This document shows, one piece after another, positions 49,861 to 58,640 of a DNA stretch of 64,000 nucleotides (position 1 is the first letter of the stretch; each line of letters opens with the position of its first letter). Location: the NCBI GenBank assembly GCA_003240625.1, contig QFMX01000005.1, positions 124,001 through 188,000 on the forward strand. The letters run 5' to 3'. The notes under the pieces were generated by a model. That model saw nothing but the letters and a program-made list of their open reading frames with translations, did no database searches and was not told where the DNA came from. The stretch comes from Sphingomonas taxi. Its GTDB lineage: Bacteria > Pseudomonadota > Alphaproteobacteria > Sphingomonadales > Sphingomonadaceae. Position numbers and translations under genes: made by a program.

Positions 49861-51534
49861 TTACGCCTCGGTCTTGGTCGCAGCCTTCTTGGCAGCTGGC
49901 TTCTTCGCGGCCGGCTTCTTCGCCGGTGCGTCGGCGGCTTCGGTGCCCTCTGCGTTCTCGGCAGCAACCGGCGACGATTCCGTCACGGCCGTCTCGGCCT
50001 CGACAGGGGCCGCCTTCTTCTTGGCAGGTGCCTTCTTCGCGGGCTTGGCCTCTTCCGTCGCGTCCGAAGCCGAAGCCTCTTCCGTCACGGCCTCGTCCGA
50101 AGCAGCGGCGTCGTCGGCAGGTGCGGCCTTCTTCTTGGCGGCAGCCTTCTTCTTCGGCTTGTGGTTGTCGTGATCATGCGTGTGCGTGCCGCTGGCGAAA
50201 CCGTCCTCGCTCTCGATCGCGGCCTCAAGCTCCTCGCGCGTGGCTTCGCGGTCGGTGATCTCGGCCTTCTCGAACAGGAAGTCGACGACCTTGTCCTCGT
50301 ACAGCGGTGCGCGCAGCTGGGCGGCCGCCATCGGCTCCTGCTGGACGTACTGCATGAACTGCTGGCGCTGTTCCGCCGGATACTGCTGAGCCGCCTGCGC
50401 GAGCAGACGCTGCATTTCCTGGTTGGAAACCTCGACGCCGTTCGCCTGGCCGATCTCGGACAGAAGCAGGCCAAGGCGCACGCGACGCTCGGCGATCTTG
50501 CGGTAATCGTCGCGCTCGCCTTCCATCTCGGCCATCGCAGCCTCGGGATCGGCCTCGTGCGTGGCTTCGTGCTGGAGCTGCGACCAGATCTGATTGAACT
50601 CGGCCTCCACCATCGACGGCGGCACTTCGAAGTCATGCCCTTCCGCGAGCTGGTCGAGCAGCTTGCGCTTCATGTGCGTGCGCGTGAGGCCGTTATGCTC
50701 CTGCTCGATCTGACCCTTGAGCAGGCCCGTGAGCTGCTCCAGGCTCTCGAGACCCAGCGACTTGGCCAGATCCTCGTCGATCTTGCTCTCGCCCGCGGTC
50801 TTCACCGACTTGACGGTGATGTCGAACGTCGCCGGCTTCCCTGCGAGCGACTTCTCCTGATACTCCTCGGGGAAGGTCACGTTCAGGACCTTGTCGTCGC
50901 CGGTCTTAACGCCGACGAGCTGATCCTCGAAGCCGGGGATCAGGCGACCCGCGCCGAGCTCGACGCCCATGTCAGTGCCGGTGCCGCCCTCGAACGCGAC
51001 GCCGTCGGCGGTCTTGCCGACGAAATCGACGGTGACGAGGTCACCCATCTTCGCCTTGTAGGTCGGCTTGGCGTCGTCCCACTTCTTCTGCTGGTCGGCG
51101 AACTTCTGGAGCTGCTCGGTGACAGCCTCGTCGGCGACGGGCACGGTCAGGCGCTCGAGCTTCAGGCCGTCGATCGCGGGAGCGGGGACCTGCGGCAGGA
51201 CCTCCATCTCGACCTTGACCACGGCGTCCTTGCCGAGGTCATAGCCGTCTTCCAGCTCGACCGAAGGCTGCATCGCGGGGCGAAGCTGCTTCTCGGCGAC
51301 GAGCGTCTGGACGCCCTCCTGGATCGCCGCGTTCAGCGCGTCCTGCGTCAGCGCCGGGCCGTGCATCTTGCGGATGAGGTTCGCCGGCACCTTGCCTGGA
51401 CGGAAGCCCGGCATCTTCATCTGCGGCGCGAGGCGCTTCAGCTCGACATCGACCTTGGCATCGATATCCTTTGCGGTGATGGTGAGCGTAAAGGCGCGCT
51501 TGAGGCCCTCGTTCAACGTCTCGACAGTCTGCAT
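49861..51534 (-). CDS. tig: Trigger factor with a long basic C-terminal tail
   Basis: The 557-residue ribosome-bound chaperone has the ribosome-binding N-domain, with the signature loop GFRPGKVPANLI near residues 43-54, the FKBP-like prolyl isomerase domain (residues about 155-240, MGDLVTVDFVGKTADG), and the helical chaperone arms to about residue 430. Then comes a tail of roughly 120 residues with a His cluster (HTHDHDNHKPKKK) and Ala/Lys/Pro repeats (AKKKAAP, PAKKAPAKKK). E. coli trigger factor is 432 residues and lacks this tail. It starts the tig-clpP-clpX cluster. Confidence 0.95.
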   Translation of the reverse strand: MQTVETLNEGLKRAFTLTITAKDIDAKVDVELKRLAPQMKMPGFRPGKVPANLIRKMHGPALTQDALNAAIQEGVQTLVAEKQLRPAMQPSVELEDGYDLGKDAVVKVEMEVLPQVPAPAIDGLKLERLTVPVADEAVTEQLQKFADQQKKWDDAKPTYKAKMGDLVTVDFVGKTADGVAFEGGTGTDMGVELGAGRLIPGFEDQLVGVKTGDDKVLNVTFPEEYQEKSLAGKPATFDITVKSVKTAGESKIDEDLAKSLGLESLEQLTGLLKGQIEQEHNGLTRTHMKRKLLDQLAEGHDFEVPPSMVEAEFNQIWSQLQHEATHEADPEAAMAEMEGERDDYRKIAERRVRLGLLLSEIGQANGVEVSNQEMQRLLAQAAQQYPAEQRQQFMQYVQQEPMAAAQLRAPLYEDKVVDFLFEKAEITDREATREELEAAIESEDGFASGTHTHDHDNHKPKKKAAAKKKAAPADDAAASDEAVTEEASASDATEEAKPAKKAPAKKKAAPVEAETAVTESSPVAAENAEGTEAADAPAKKPAAKKPAAKKAATKTEA

Positions 51535-51601
51535 GTCCGGCCTTTGTTATAAGAGCATTCGGGATAATTCGTCGGGCGGTCGCCTCGCCTGCGCGGCGGG
51601 C

Positions 51602-51686
51602 TGGTGCGGGCGAAGGGACTCGAACCCCCACATCTTGCGATACTTGGACCTAAACCAAGCGCGTCTACCAGTTCCGCCACGCCCGC
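51602..51686 (-). tRNA. tRNA-Leu (anticodon TAG)
   Basis: The minus strand gives acceptor GCGGGCG pairing with CGCCCGC, D-arm with GGCGGAACTGGTAGACGC, anticodon stem CTTGG/CCAAG with loop TTTAGGT, a long variable arm (TATCGCAAGATG), T-arm GGGGGTTCGAGTCCC and encoded CCA. The class II variable arm fits leucine. Confidence 0.95.
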
Positions 51687-51795
51687 ACAGGACATCGCCG
51701 TAGCGGGCGCGTCTATACCAACGATGCATGCGGGGGCAAGCACATAGGCAACTCCCGCTGATTACGGGCGTTAAGCATCCAGAAGGAGAGACATC

Positions 51796-51951
51796 ATGGC
51801 TACCCAACCCCCGGCAGAATTCCCGACCCCGACGCCGCCCGTCGAGCCGACCGCGCCGCCGCCTGAGTTCAACCCGCCCGCGCCGGATATCGACGTGCCT
51901 GCTCCGGGTACGCCGTCGAACGACCCGGCACCCGTCCAGCCTGAGTTTTGA
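51796..51951 (+). CDS. Proline-rich small protein (51 residues)
   Basis: This gene was found by reading the gap after tRNA-Leu. A strong ribosome site (AGAAGGAGAG) precedes ATG 51796, and the frame encodes 51 residues, about 20 of them proline, with repeats such as PTPTPP, PPPEFNPPAP and VPAPGTP. There are no cysteines, aromatics other than Phe, or membrane segment. It is not recognised. The low-complexity content and good start signal suggest a small unstructured protein, or a short translated leader for the next ORF, whose start nearly touches its stop. Confidence 0.6.
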   Translation: MATQPPAEFPTPTPPVEPTAPPPEFNPPAPDIDVPAPGTPSNDPAPVQPEF

Positions 51952-51953
51952 GC

Positions 51954-52172
51954 GTGGCCGATCCCCATTCCGGCACGAACCCCGAAACGCTACCCAAGGA
52001 TCGTGACGAGGACATTCGCAGCGACATCGAACAGGCGGTGGAATCCCGCTCCGACGCGGTCGAGCGCGGCGAGGGCGGCGACGAGCCCGAGACGTTCACG
52101 GACACTGGTCTGCCGGACGGCGTCGGCGGCACCGGTGGCGTCGTGAAGAATCAGGACGACGACGCGCAATAA
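51954..52172 (+). CDS. Small acidic hypothetical protein
   Basis: With GTG 51954 the product is 72 residues; a TTG at 51948 overlapping the previous stop is an alternative. It is hydrophilic and acidic (DRDEDIRSDIEQAVESRSDA near the middle) and ends with a Gly-rich stretch and KNQDDDAQ. Similar short acidic proteins are widespread in sphingomonads without an assigned role. It is probably co-translated with the Pro-rich peptide. Confidence 0.6.
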   Translation: MADPHSGTNPETLPKDRDEDIRSDIEQAVESRSDAVERGEGGDEPETFTDTGLPDGVGGTGGVVKNQDDDAQ

Positions 52173-52175
52173 TCG

Positions 52176-52808
52176 TTAAGAGGACGGCAAATGGCGGTCG
52201 GTGCGATAGGCGTCGACCGCCATTAACAGGCCGGCGATTTCCGCCGCCGAGAGCAGGAACGAACGTTCGCCGCCGTTTTGCGCCAATATTTTGAATGGCC
52301 ATGACGTCGTTCCATCGCCGACGTACAGTTTGGCATTGGCCCTCAACAGGGGCGCGCCGATCGCAAAGCCGATGGTCTCTGATCGCAAGCACGCGTAGCC
52401 CCTCGGGCATGATGCCCTGACGCGTGCGATCCGTTGCGTCGCTATCGTACGCGGCCCGGCAGGCGTTGCATAATTGGCTGTGTTCCAGTTCGCCCAGCCA
52501 TAATCGCGATACCGTATCCTGACATAGGCCTGATACGTGGCCCGCCCCGTCGTCTTGTCGATGAAAGCTCGAAGAAAAACGTCGTCGAGCGCGGTCCCCA
52601 CCAGCGGCCTTCGCTCGACGAATCCATTCGCGGTGGTGATCGTCGCGACCGTGTCCAGGGCGTCGTCACGAAGCGTCGTTCGGGCCTGGAATTGCGCGGG
52701 CGTCATCGCCGCAAGCCGCCGCTCGCCGCTGGACTGGCTTGGCGCAGGCGACGCCTGGCCGATGACGAGCGTCAGGATCGCGACCGTCATTGTCCATCTG
52801 ATCGCCAT
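52176..52808 (-). CDS. Exported hypothetical protein
   Basis: With ATG 52808 the product is 210 residues with a signal peptide (TMTVAILTLVIGQASPAPSQ). The mature part has a WANWNTANYATPAG stretch, two cysteines close together (RASCPRGYACLRS) that could form a disulfide, and a basic-to-neutral tail ending AYRTDRHLPSS. No domain was recognised. It is divergent from the retropepsin-like gene and ends 3 nt after the acidic small protein, so the two transcripts converge with no terminator between. Confidence 0.65.
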   Translation of the reverse strand: MAIRWTMTVAILTLVIGQASPAPSQSSGERRLAAMTPAQFQARTTLRDDALDTVATITTANGFVERRPLVGTALDDVFLRAFIDKTTGRATYQAYVRIRYRDYGWANWNTANYATPAGPRTIATQRIARVRASCPRGYACLRSETIGFAIGAPLLRANAKLYVGDGTTSWPFKILAQNGGERSFLLSAAEIAGLLMAVDAYRTDRHLPSS

Positions 52809-52962
52809 CTGCCGCCCCCGGATCACAGTGAAGCGCGTTCGACGGACACGCGCAATCCGTAGGGACGGCAATCCGGCCGGTTTCGGATCGGTCCTTTTTC
52901 GAGCTCCGTTCGGCCCAACGCCGGTCAGCACCGATACAGGTTGCCGCGACTACGCTAAGATA

Positions 52963-53619
52963 TTGCGTTTACCTCTATTTCAGGACCTGTCGATCTTCAC
53001 GCTGCCCAACCCCAGCCAACCGCACACGCTTTATGTCGCACTCGGCATCGCCATCGTCGTGCTCGTCGTCGCGCAGCGCATTCCGATCGTGCGAACGCTC
53101 GTGAATATCGGCATGACGCTCGTGATGGTCGGTTTGCTGTTCGTCGCGGTCGATCAGCGGCGCCAGTTCGATCCGTATGTCGGTAAGATCGCGCGGTTCC
53201 TGAAGATCGAGGACCAGCAGGTGGTTGGCGGCGAGGTTCGCATCCGGATGTCGCCGGACGGGCATTTCTGGGCGCGCGCGACGATCGACGGAGTGAGCCA
53301 GCGGCTGCTGATCGACAGCGGCGCGACGATCACGGCGATTTCGGAGAAGACGGCGGATGCTGCGGGGATCGCGGCGAGCGTCGGTGTAGTGCCGATCGTG
53401 TTGCAGACCGCAAATGGCTCGATCGCGGCGAAGACGGGCAATATCTCGGAGTTGAAACTGGGCGCGATCGTCGCGCGCGACCTGCAGGTGGTCGTGTCGC
53501 CGGCGTTCGGGGATACCAACGTGCTGGGAATGAACTTCCTGTCGCGGCTGGCGTCGTGGCGCGTGGAGGAGAACACGCTGATATTGGTGCCGCATCATCC
53601 GCAGAAGGTGGAAGCGTAA
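52963..53619 (+). CDS. Membrane-anchored retropepsin-like aspartic protease
   Basis: With TTG 52963 the product is 218 residues. It has two hydrophobic segments (TLYVALGIAIVVLVVA and VNIGMTLVMVGLLFVA), then a retropepsin-type domain with the catalytic DSGA in LLIDSGATITAISEKTA near residue 118 and the second conserved block GDTNVLGMNFLSRL. This is the TIGR02281-type clan AA family, which acts as a homodimer at the membrane. Substrates are unknown. No ATG fits; the frame to 52537 overlaps the divergent exported protein. The start is uncertain. Confidence 0.8.
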   Translation: MRLPLFQDLSIFTLPNPSQPHTLYVALGIAIVVLVVAQRIPIVRTLVNIGMTLVMVGLLFVAVDQRRQFDPYVGKIARFLKIEDQQVVGGEVRIRMSPDGHFWARATIDGVSQRLLIDSGATITAISEKTADAAGIAASVGVVPIVLQTANGSIAAKTGNISELKLGAIVARDLQVVVSPAFGDTNVLGMNFLSRLASWRVEENTLILVPHHPQKVEA

Positions 53620-53681
53620 GGCTGCCTCTGCGCAGTCCCATCCCTCATCTTCAACCCGACCTCACCCTACCAACTTACCGC

Positions 53682-53784
53682 CACCCCGGCGAAGGTCGGG
53701 GCCCAGGTGGAAAGGTCGTAGTGACGTAGCACCGCCACCAGTTAGCAACGTCCCCCAACTGGGCCCCGGGCTTCGCCGGGGTGG
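53682..53784. repeat. Family E palindromic element, copy E3
   Basis: CCACCCCGGCGAAGGTCGGG at 53681 and CCCCGGGCTTCGCCGGGGTG near 53764 are inverted arms around CCCAGGTGG and CCAACTGGG. It lies between the convergent retropepsin-like and gatB genes. Confidence 0.88.
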
Positions 53785-53816
53785 TGCTATCAAGGAGCCT
53801 CTTAGCTACTTCTTCT

Positions 53817-53896
53817 GTTCCCTCGCGAACGCGGGGGTCCAGGAATCAAGCAGCGCTGCGCTCCGTCACCCTGGACTCCCGCATTCGCGGGAGAAC
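53817..53896. repeat. Family F element, copy F2
   Basis: GTTCCCTCGCGAACGCGGGG at 53817 and CCCGCATTCGCGGGAGAAC at 53878-53896 are inverted arms, with TCCAGG and CCTGGA inside and a small CAGCGCTGCGCT dyad at the centre. With E3 it takes up most of the 315-nt convergent gap before gatB. Confidence 0.85.
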
Positions 53897-53934
53897 AGGA
53901 TGTGCGGGAGAACGCATCGCAGCCAACCATCGGC

Positions 53935-55416
53935 TTACGGAGCCACCGACTCCCCAAGCGCCGTCTTCAGCACCTGGTTCACGACAGCAGGATTAGCCTT
54001 GCCCCCCATCGCTTTCATCGTCTGGCCAACGAAGAACCCGAACAGCTTGTCCTTGCCACCGCGATAATCGGCGACCTTGTCCGCGTTCGCCGCCATCACC
54101 TCGGCGATCACAGCCTCGATCGCCCCGGTATCGCTGGTCTGCTTCAACCCGCGGTCCTCGACCACCTTCGCCGCGCCGTCGCCGGTTTCGAGCATCACCT
54201 CGAACACCTGCTTGGCAAGGCTGCCCGACAGCGTGCCGTCGGCGATCAGTCCCAGCAACTCCGCCGCCTGAGCAGGCGAAACCGGCGAGTTCTCGATGTC
54301 CTTGCCGGTCCGGTTCAATGCCCCGAACAGTTCCGACGTCGTCCAGTTCGCCGCCGCCGCCGGCTTCGCGCCCGCGTCGAGCAGCGCATCGAACCAGCGT
54401 GCCGCCTCGACCTCGGCGGTCAGAACGGTCGCCTGATACGGGGCGATGCCAAGCGCCTCGTACCGAGCCCGCTTCGCATCCGGCAACTCCGGCAGCGACG
54501 CGCGGCACTCGGCGAGGAACGCGTCGTCGAGGACCAGCGGCAACAAATCGGGATCGGGGAAGTAGCGGTAATCATGCGCGTCTTCCTTCGACCGCATCGA
54601 GCGCGTCTCGTTGCGATCGGGATCGTAGAGCCGCGTTTCCTGGACGATCTTGCCGCCGGCCTCGATCACCTCGACCTGACGCTTGGCCTCCTGTTCGACC
54701 ACTGCCATCACGAAGCGCACCGAATTGACGTTCTTCGTCTCGGTCCGCGTGCCCAGCTCTTCGCCGACCTTACGCACGCTGACATTGACGTCGGCGCGCA
54801 TCGAGCCTTCCTCCATGTTGCCGTCGCACGATCCGACATAGCGCAGGATCGATCGAAGCTTCCGCAGGTAAGCCCCTGTTTCGGCAGGCGAAGCGAGATC
54901 GGGCTTCGACACGATCTCCATCAGCGCGACGCCCGACCGGTTGAGGTCGACATAGGACTGGGTCGGATGCTGGTCGTGCATCAGCTTACCGGCATCCTGC
55001 TCGACATGGATGCGCTCGACGCCGATCCGCTTGCCCGCGGCATCGGGGTTCTTGTCGTCGAGGCTGATGTCGATCGCCCCCTCACCCACGATGGGGTGAT
55101 AGAGCTGGCTGATCTGGTAGCCCTGCGGAAGATCGGCGTAGAAATAGTTCTTCCGGTCGAACCGCGACCATTTGTTGATCTGCGCCTCGATCGCCATGCC
55201 GGTGCGGACCGCCTGGCGGATGCACTCGCGGTTCGGCACGGGCAGCATCCCCGGCATCGCCGCGTCGACGAGGCTCACCTGCGTGTTGGGCTCCGCGCCG
55301 AACGCGGTCGCCGCGCCCGAGAAGAGCTTGGCGTTCGACGTCACCTGCGCGTGCACTTCGAGGCCGACCACGACCTCCCACTCGCCGGTTTCGCCCTGGA
55401 TACGAAAGTCGCTCAT
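53935..55416 (-). CDS. gatB: Aspartyl/glutamyl-tRNA amidotransferase subunit B
   Basis: The 493-residue protein begins with the cradle kinase-like domain (GLEVHAQVTSNAKLFSGAAT and NTQVSLVDAAMPGMLPVPN) and ends with the helical and YqeY-like tRNA-binding tail. GatB phosphorylates the mischarged Glu or Asp on tRNA so that GatA-derived ammonia can convert it to Gln or Asn. It starts 1 nt after gatA in the gatC-gatA-gatB operon. Its length is normal. Confidence 0.97.
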   Translation of the reverse strand: MSDFRIQGETGEWEVVVGLEVHAQVTSNAKLFSGAATAFGAEPNTQVSLVDAAMPGMLPVPNRECIRQAVRTGMAIEAQINKWSRFDRKNYFYADLPQGYQISQLYHPIVGEGAIDISLDDKNPDAAGKRIGVERIHVEQDAGKLMHDQHPTQSYVDLNRSGVALMEIVSKPDLASPAETGAYLRKLRSILRYVGSCDGNMEEGSMRADVNVSVRKVGEELGTRTETKNVNSVRFVMAVVEQEAKRQVEVIEAGGKIVQETRLYDPDRNETRSMRSKEDAHDYRYFPDPDLLPLVLDDAFLAECRASLPELPDAKRARYEALGIAPYQATVLTAEVEAARWFDALLDAGAKPAAAANWTTSELFGALNRTGKDIENSPVSPAQAAELLGLIADGTLSGSLAKQVFEVMLETGDGAAKVVEDRGLKQTSDTGAIEAVIAEVMAANADKVADYRGGKDKLFGFFVGQTMKAMGGKANPAVVNQVLKTALGESVAP

Positions 55417-55417
55417 G

Positions 55418-56899
55418 TTACCACCAAGCCTTTGGTCGCGCGGTAAATCCTGCTCGCTGTTCGATCGCGAGCCCTGCGTTCAGCACGCCTTGCTCGTCGA
55501 GCGGCTTGCCGATGATCTGAAGCCCTAGCGGCAGGCCCTGCTTGTCGAGACCACCCGGCACCGACATCGCCGGCAGCCCTGCGAGCGACGACGGCACGGT
55601 GAAGACGTCGTTCATATACATTGAGATCGGATCGACCTTCTCGCCGAGGCCGAACGCTGCCGAGGGTGCGGTCGGCGTCAACAGCACGTCGCACGTCTCC
55701 CAAGCCCGTTCGAAATCGCGCGCGATCAGCGTCCGGACCTTCTGCGCCTGCGTATAATATGCGTCGTAGAAGCCAGCCGACAGCACATAGGTGCCGATCA
55801 TGATGCGGCGCTTAACCTCGGGGCCGAAGCCGTCGGCGCGGGTCGCGGCGTACATGTCCTGCAGGCCGGCGCCGGTCGGCAGGTCGCGGATCCCGTAGCG
55901 GACGCCGTCATAGCGCGCGAGGTTCGACGACGCTTCGGCGGGGGCGATGATGTAGTATGCCGGCAGCGCGTATTTGGTGTGCGGGAGTGAGACCTCGACA
56001 ATCGTCGCGCCGGCATCCTTCAGCCAATCGATGCCCTGCTGCCAAAGCGCCTCGATCTCCTCGGGCATCCCGTCGACGCGATATTCCTTGGGAATACCGA
56101 CGCGCAGGCCGTTGAGATTTCCGGACAAACCCGCTTCCCACTTGGGCACGTCGAGCTGCAGCGAGGTCCCGTCCTTCGCGTCGAACCCGGCCATCGTCTC
56201 GAGCAGGATCGCGCAGTCGCGGACGTCGCGCGCCATCGGCCCGGCCTGGTCGAGCGACGAGGCGAACGCGATCGTCCCCCAGCGCGAGCAACGGCCATAG
56301 GTCGGTTTGATCCCCGAGATGCCGGTGAAGGCGGCGGGCTGGCGGATCGAGCCGCCGGTGTCGGTGCCGGTTGCGCCGGGGCAGAGCCGTGCGGCGACCG
56401 CCGACGACGAACCGCCCGACGAACCGCCGGGTGCCAGCGAGGCGTTACCGCCGTCGTTGCGCTTCCATGGCGAGATCACGTTGCCGAACGCCGACGTCTC
56501 GTTGGACGAGCCCATCGCGAACTGGTCCATGTTCAGCTTGCCGAGCATTCCCGCGCCCGCGTCCCACAGGTTCTGGGAGACGGTCGACTCATAGGTCGGC
56601 GTGAAGCCTTCGAGGATGTGGCTCGCCGCAGTCGTCGTGACGCCCTTGGTGCAGAACAGGTCCTTCATGCCGATCGGCACGCCGGCCAGCGGCTTGAGCG
56701 TCTCGCCCGCCTCCCGCGCGGTGTCGGCGGCGGTGGCAGCGGCGATTGCGTGCTCTGGCGTCTCGACGAGAAACGCGTTCAACGCCTTGGCTTGGCTGAC
56801 TTTCACGATGAACGCATCGGCGACTTCGCGTGCCTTGAAGGAGCCATCGCGGACGCCGTCGCGGATCCCTGCGATCCCGAGATCTGTGAGGTCGGTCAT
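55418..56899 (-). CDS. gatA: Aspartyl/glutamyl-tRNA amidotransferase subunit A
   Basis: The 493-residue amidase-signature enzyme has the Ser-cisSer-Lys triad: lysine in GVPIGMKDLFC near residue 78, and the serines in APGGSSGGSSSAVAAR near residue 155. It releases ammonia from glutamine for the transamidation done with GatB. The ATG shares one base with the gatC stop (TAATG), so it is coupled to gatC. Confidence 0.98.
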   Translation of the reverse strand: MTDLTDLGIAGIRDGVRDGSFKAREVADAFIVKVSQAKALNAFLVETPEHAIAAATAADTAREAGETLKPLAGVPIGMKDLFCTKGVTTTAASHILEGFTPTYESTVSQNLWDAGAGMLGKLNMDQFAMGSSNETSAFGNVISPWKRNDGGNASLAPGGSSGGSSSAVAARLCPGATGTDTGGSIRQPAAFTGISGIKPTYGRCSRWGTIAFASSLDQAGPMARDVRDCAILLETMAGFDAKDGTSLQLDVPKWEAGLSGNLNGLRVGIPKEYRVDGMPEEIEALWQQGIDWLKDAGATIVEVSLPHTKYALPAYYIIAPAEASSNLARYDGVRYGIRDLPTGAGLQDMYAATRADGFGPEVKRRIMIGTYVLSAGFYDAYYTQAQKVRTLIARDFERAWETCDVLLTPTAPSAAFGLGEKVDPISMYMNDVFTVPSSLAGLPAMSVPGGLDKQGLPLGLQIIGKPLDEQGVLNAGLAIEQRAGFTARPKAWW

Positions 56900-57201
56900 T
56901 ATTCGATCACCTTGGGCACGGCGAAGAACCCGTGTTCGGCTGCGGGCGCGTTCGCCAGCACCTGCTCGCGGATGCCGCCGCCGGTCAGCGGGTCGGCGTT
57001 GACGACATCATCGCGCAGTCGCAGCGTGTTGGGAATGACGGCGGTCATCGGCTCGACGCCGGTCGTATCGACCTCGCCCAGCATCTCGATCCAGCCAAGG
57101 ATGTTTCCGAGTTCCGGCGCCATGCGGGCGGCGTCCTCGTCGGTGATCGCGATGCGCGCAAGGCTCGCGATCCGCTTCACGGTTGCAGTATCTACGGACA
57201 T
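56899..57201 (-). CDS. gatC: Aspartyl/glutamyl-tRNA amidotransferase subunit C
   Basis: The 100-residue protein starts MSVDTATVKRIASLARIAIT, the usual GatC opening, and ends NAPAAEHGFFAVPKVIE with the conserved FxVPKV motif. GatC wraps around GatA and GatB and stabilises the complex. It is the first gene of the operon. The 329-nt gap upstream holds element A4. Confidence 0.96.
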   Translation of the reverse strand: MSVDTATVKRIASLARIAITDEDAARMAPELGNILGWIEMLGEVDTTGVEPMTAVIPNTLRLRDDVVNADPLTGGGIREQVLANAPAAEHGFFAVPKVIE

Positions 57202-57293
57202 GCCGTGCGGCTAGCACCGCGCGGCGCGAGGGCGCAACATCTTTGGCGTGGGTGCTTCAGGCTGGCCGATTGAAATAGACGCGTTCGCAGCTC

Positions 57294-57410
57294 TTCTCCC
57301 CTCCCTGGAAGGGAGGGGTCGGGGGTGGGTCGGGTTCCCCGTGTTCAGACGGTGGTGGCTCAAGCGGACCTACCCACCCCCAGCCCCTCCCTTCCAGGGA
57401 GGGGAGAAGA
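57294..57410. repeat. Family A palindromic element, copy A4
   Basis: CCCTCCCTGGAAGGGAGGGG at about 57299 and CCCCTCCCTTCCAGGGAGGG at about 57384 are inverted arms. It lies between the divergent gatC and DUF3089 genes, so it stands in or near two promoters rather than terminators. The rest of the gap (57411-57530) shows no clear signal except a GGAAGG ribosome site. Confidence 0.88.
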
Positions 57411-57530
57411 GTTGCGACGGCGACAACCGATGCGCGCGCGCAGAATGTCGATCCGCCGTAGACTGCCGCCGATTGCAACCACGCGCTCATTGCGGCACGG
57501 GAGCCCCAACGCCTGCACGGAAGGTCCCGC

Positions 57531-58640
57531 TTGGCCCGCAAGTTTCTCTATTTCGTCGCCGCGATGATCGTTCTCGCGATCGCCGCCCTGCTCGCCTACC
57601 GCCTGTTCGGCACGCAGTTGATGCGCGCGGTCATGGTCCCGAGCGAGAATTTCCAGGCGCAACGCGAAGCTCCGCGCAACATCTATGCGCGGAAGATCAT
57701 GTGGCTGGCGCGTCCCGACGCACCCGGCAATCCCGCGCTCTGGACGCCGCCCGGCTACGCGGCCGGAACCGCTGGCAAAGGTGCGGCGATCTTCTTCATC
57801 CACCCGACCTCGTACATCAATCGCGACCATTGGAATGCGCCGATCGACGATCCCGAGACCAATGCGCGGGCGGAGTTGTTCCTCCGCGGGCAGGCCAGCG
57901 CGTTCAACGACGCCGGCGACATCTGGGCGCCGCGCTATCGCCAGGCGACGTTCGGCGCATTCCTGACCAGCGCCGTCGAAAGCGAACGCGCGCTGGCCTT
58001 GGCGTACGGCGACGTCTCCGCCGCGTTCGACCGCTTCCTCAAGGAAGCCGGCCCGACCCGCCCGATCATCCTCGCCGGCCACAGCCAGGGCGCGCTGCAC
58101 CTCACCCGCCTGCTGCGCGATCGCGTCGCCAGCGACCCGAAACTGAAGGCGCGGATCGTCGCGGCGTATGTCGTCGGCTGGCCCGTCTCGCGCACGACGG
58201 ACTTGCCGAAGATGGGCCTCGCCGAATGTCGCACGGCGGACCAGACCGGCTGCATCCTGTCCTGGGAGAGCTTTGCCGAACCCGCCGACCCGTCGCTGAT
58301 CGTCGACACCTATGACCAGACCACCGGCTTCAACGGCCAGCCACGCAAGGGCACGGCGATCGTCTGCACCAATCCGCTGACCGGCACCGCTGACGCCGCT
58401 GCGCCCGCCACCGCCAACCTCGGCACATTAGTCCCGTCCGCCGACCTCAAGACCGCGACCATGGCGATCGGCAGCGTCCCCGCGCGCTGCGCCGACCGCG
58501 GCTTCCTGCTGATCGGCGAAGGCCCGAACCTTGGGCCGTACGTGCTGCCCGGCAACAACTACCACGTCTACGACTACAGCCTGTTCTGGGCGAACATCCG
58601 CGCCGACGCCAACCGACGTCTGGAGGCTTTCGCGCAATGA
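57531..58640 (+). CDS. DUF3089 alpha/beta hydrolase family protein
   Basis: With TTG 57531 (GGAAGG about 9 nt upstream) the product is 369 residues. It has an N-terminal membrane anchor or signal (LYFVAAMIVLAIAALLAYRL) and an alpha/beta hydrolase core with the nucleophile elbow AGHSQGAL near residue 187. FFIHPTSYINRDHWNAP is typical of DUF3089. The substrate is unknown; relatives are lipase-like. The stop overlaps ruvX by 4 nt, so it is coupled to a DNA-processing gene without an evident link in function. Confidence 0.85.
   Translation: MARKFLYFVAAMIVLAIAALLAYRLFGTQLMRAVMVPSENFQAQREAPRNIYARKIMWLARPDAPGNPALWTPPGYAAGTAGKGAAIFFIHPTSYINRDHWNAPIDDPETNARAELFLRGQASAFNDAGDIWAPRYRQATFGAFLTSAVESERALALAYGDVSAAFDRFLKEAGPTRPIILAGHSQGALHLTRLLRDRVASDPKLKARIVAAYVVGWPVSRTTDLPKMGLAECRTADQTGCILSWESFAEPADPSLIVDTYDQTTGFNGQPRKGTAIVCTNPLTGTADAAAPATANLGTLVPSADLKTATMAIGSVPARCADRGFLLIGEGPNLGPYVLPGNNYHVYDYSLFWANIRADANRRLEAFAQ

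Noticed and set aside
49606..51552. 648-codon plus-strand ORF opposite tig
   Set aside because: Antisense of trigger factor; Leu/Arg/Gly-heavy without family features.
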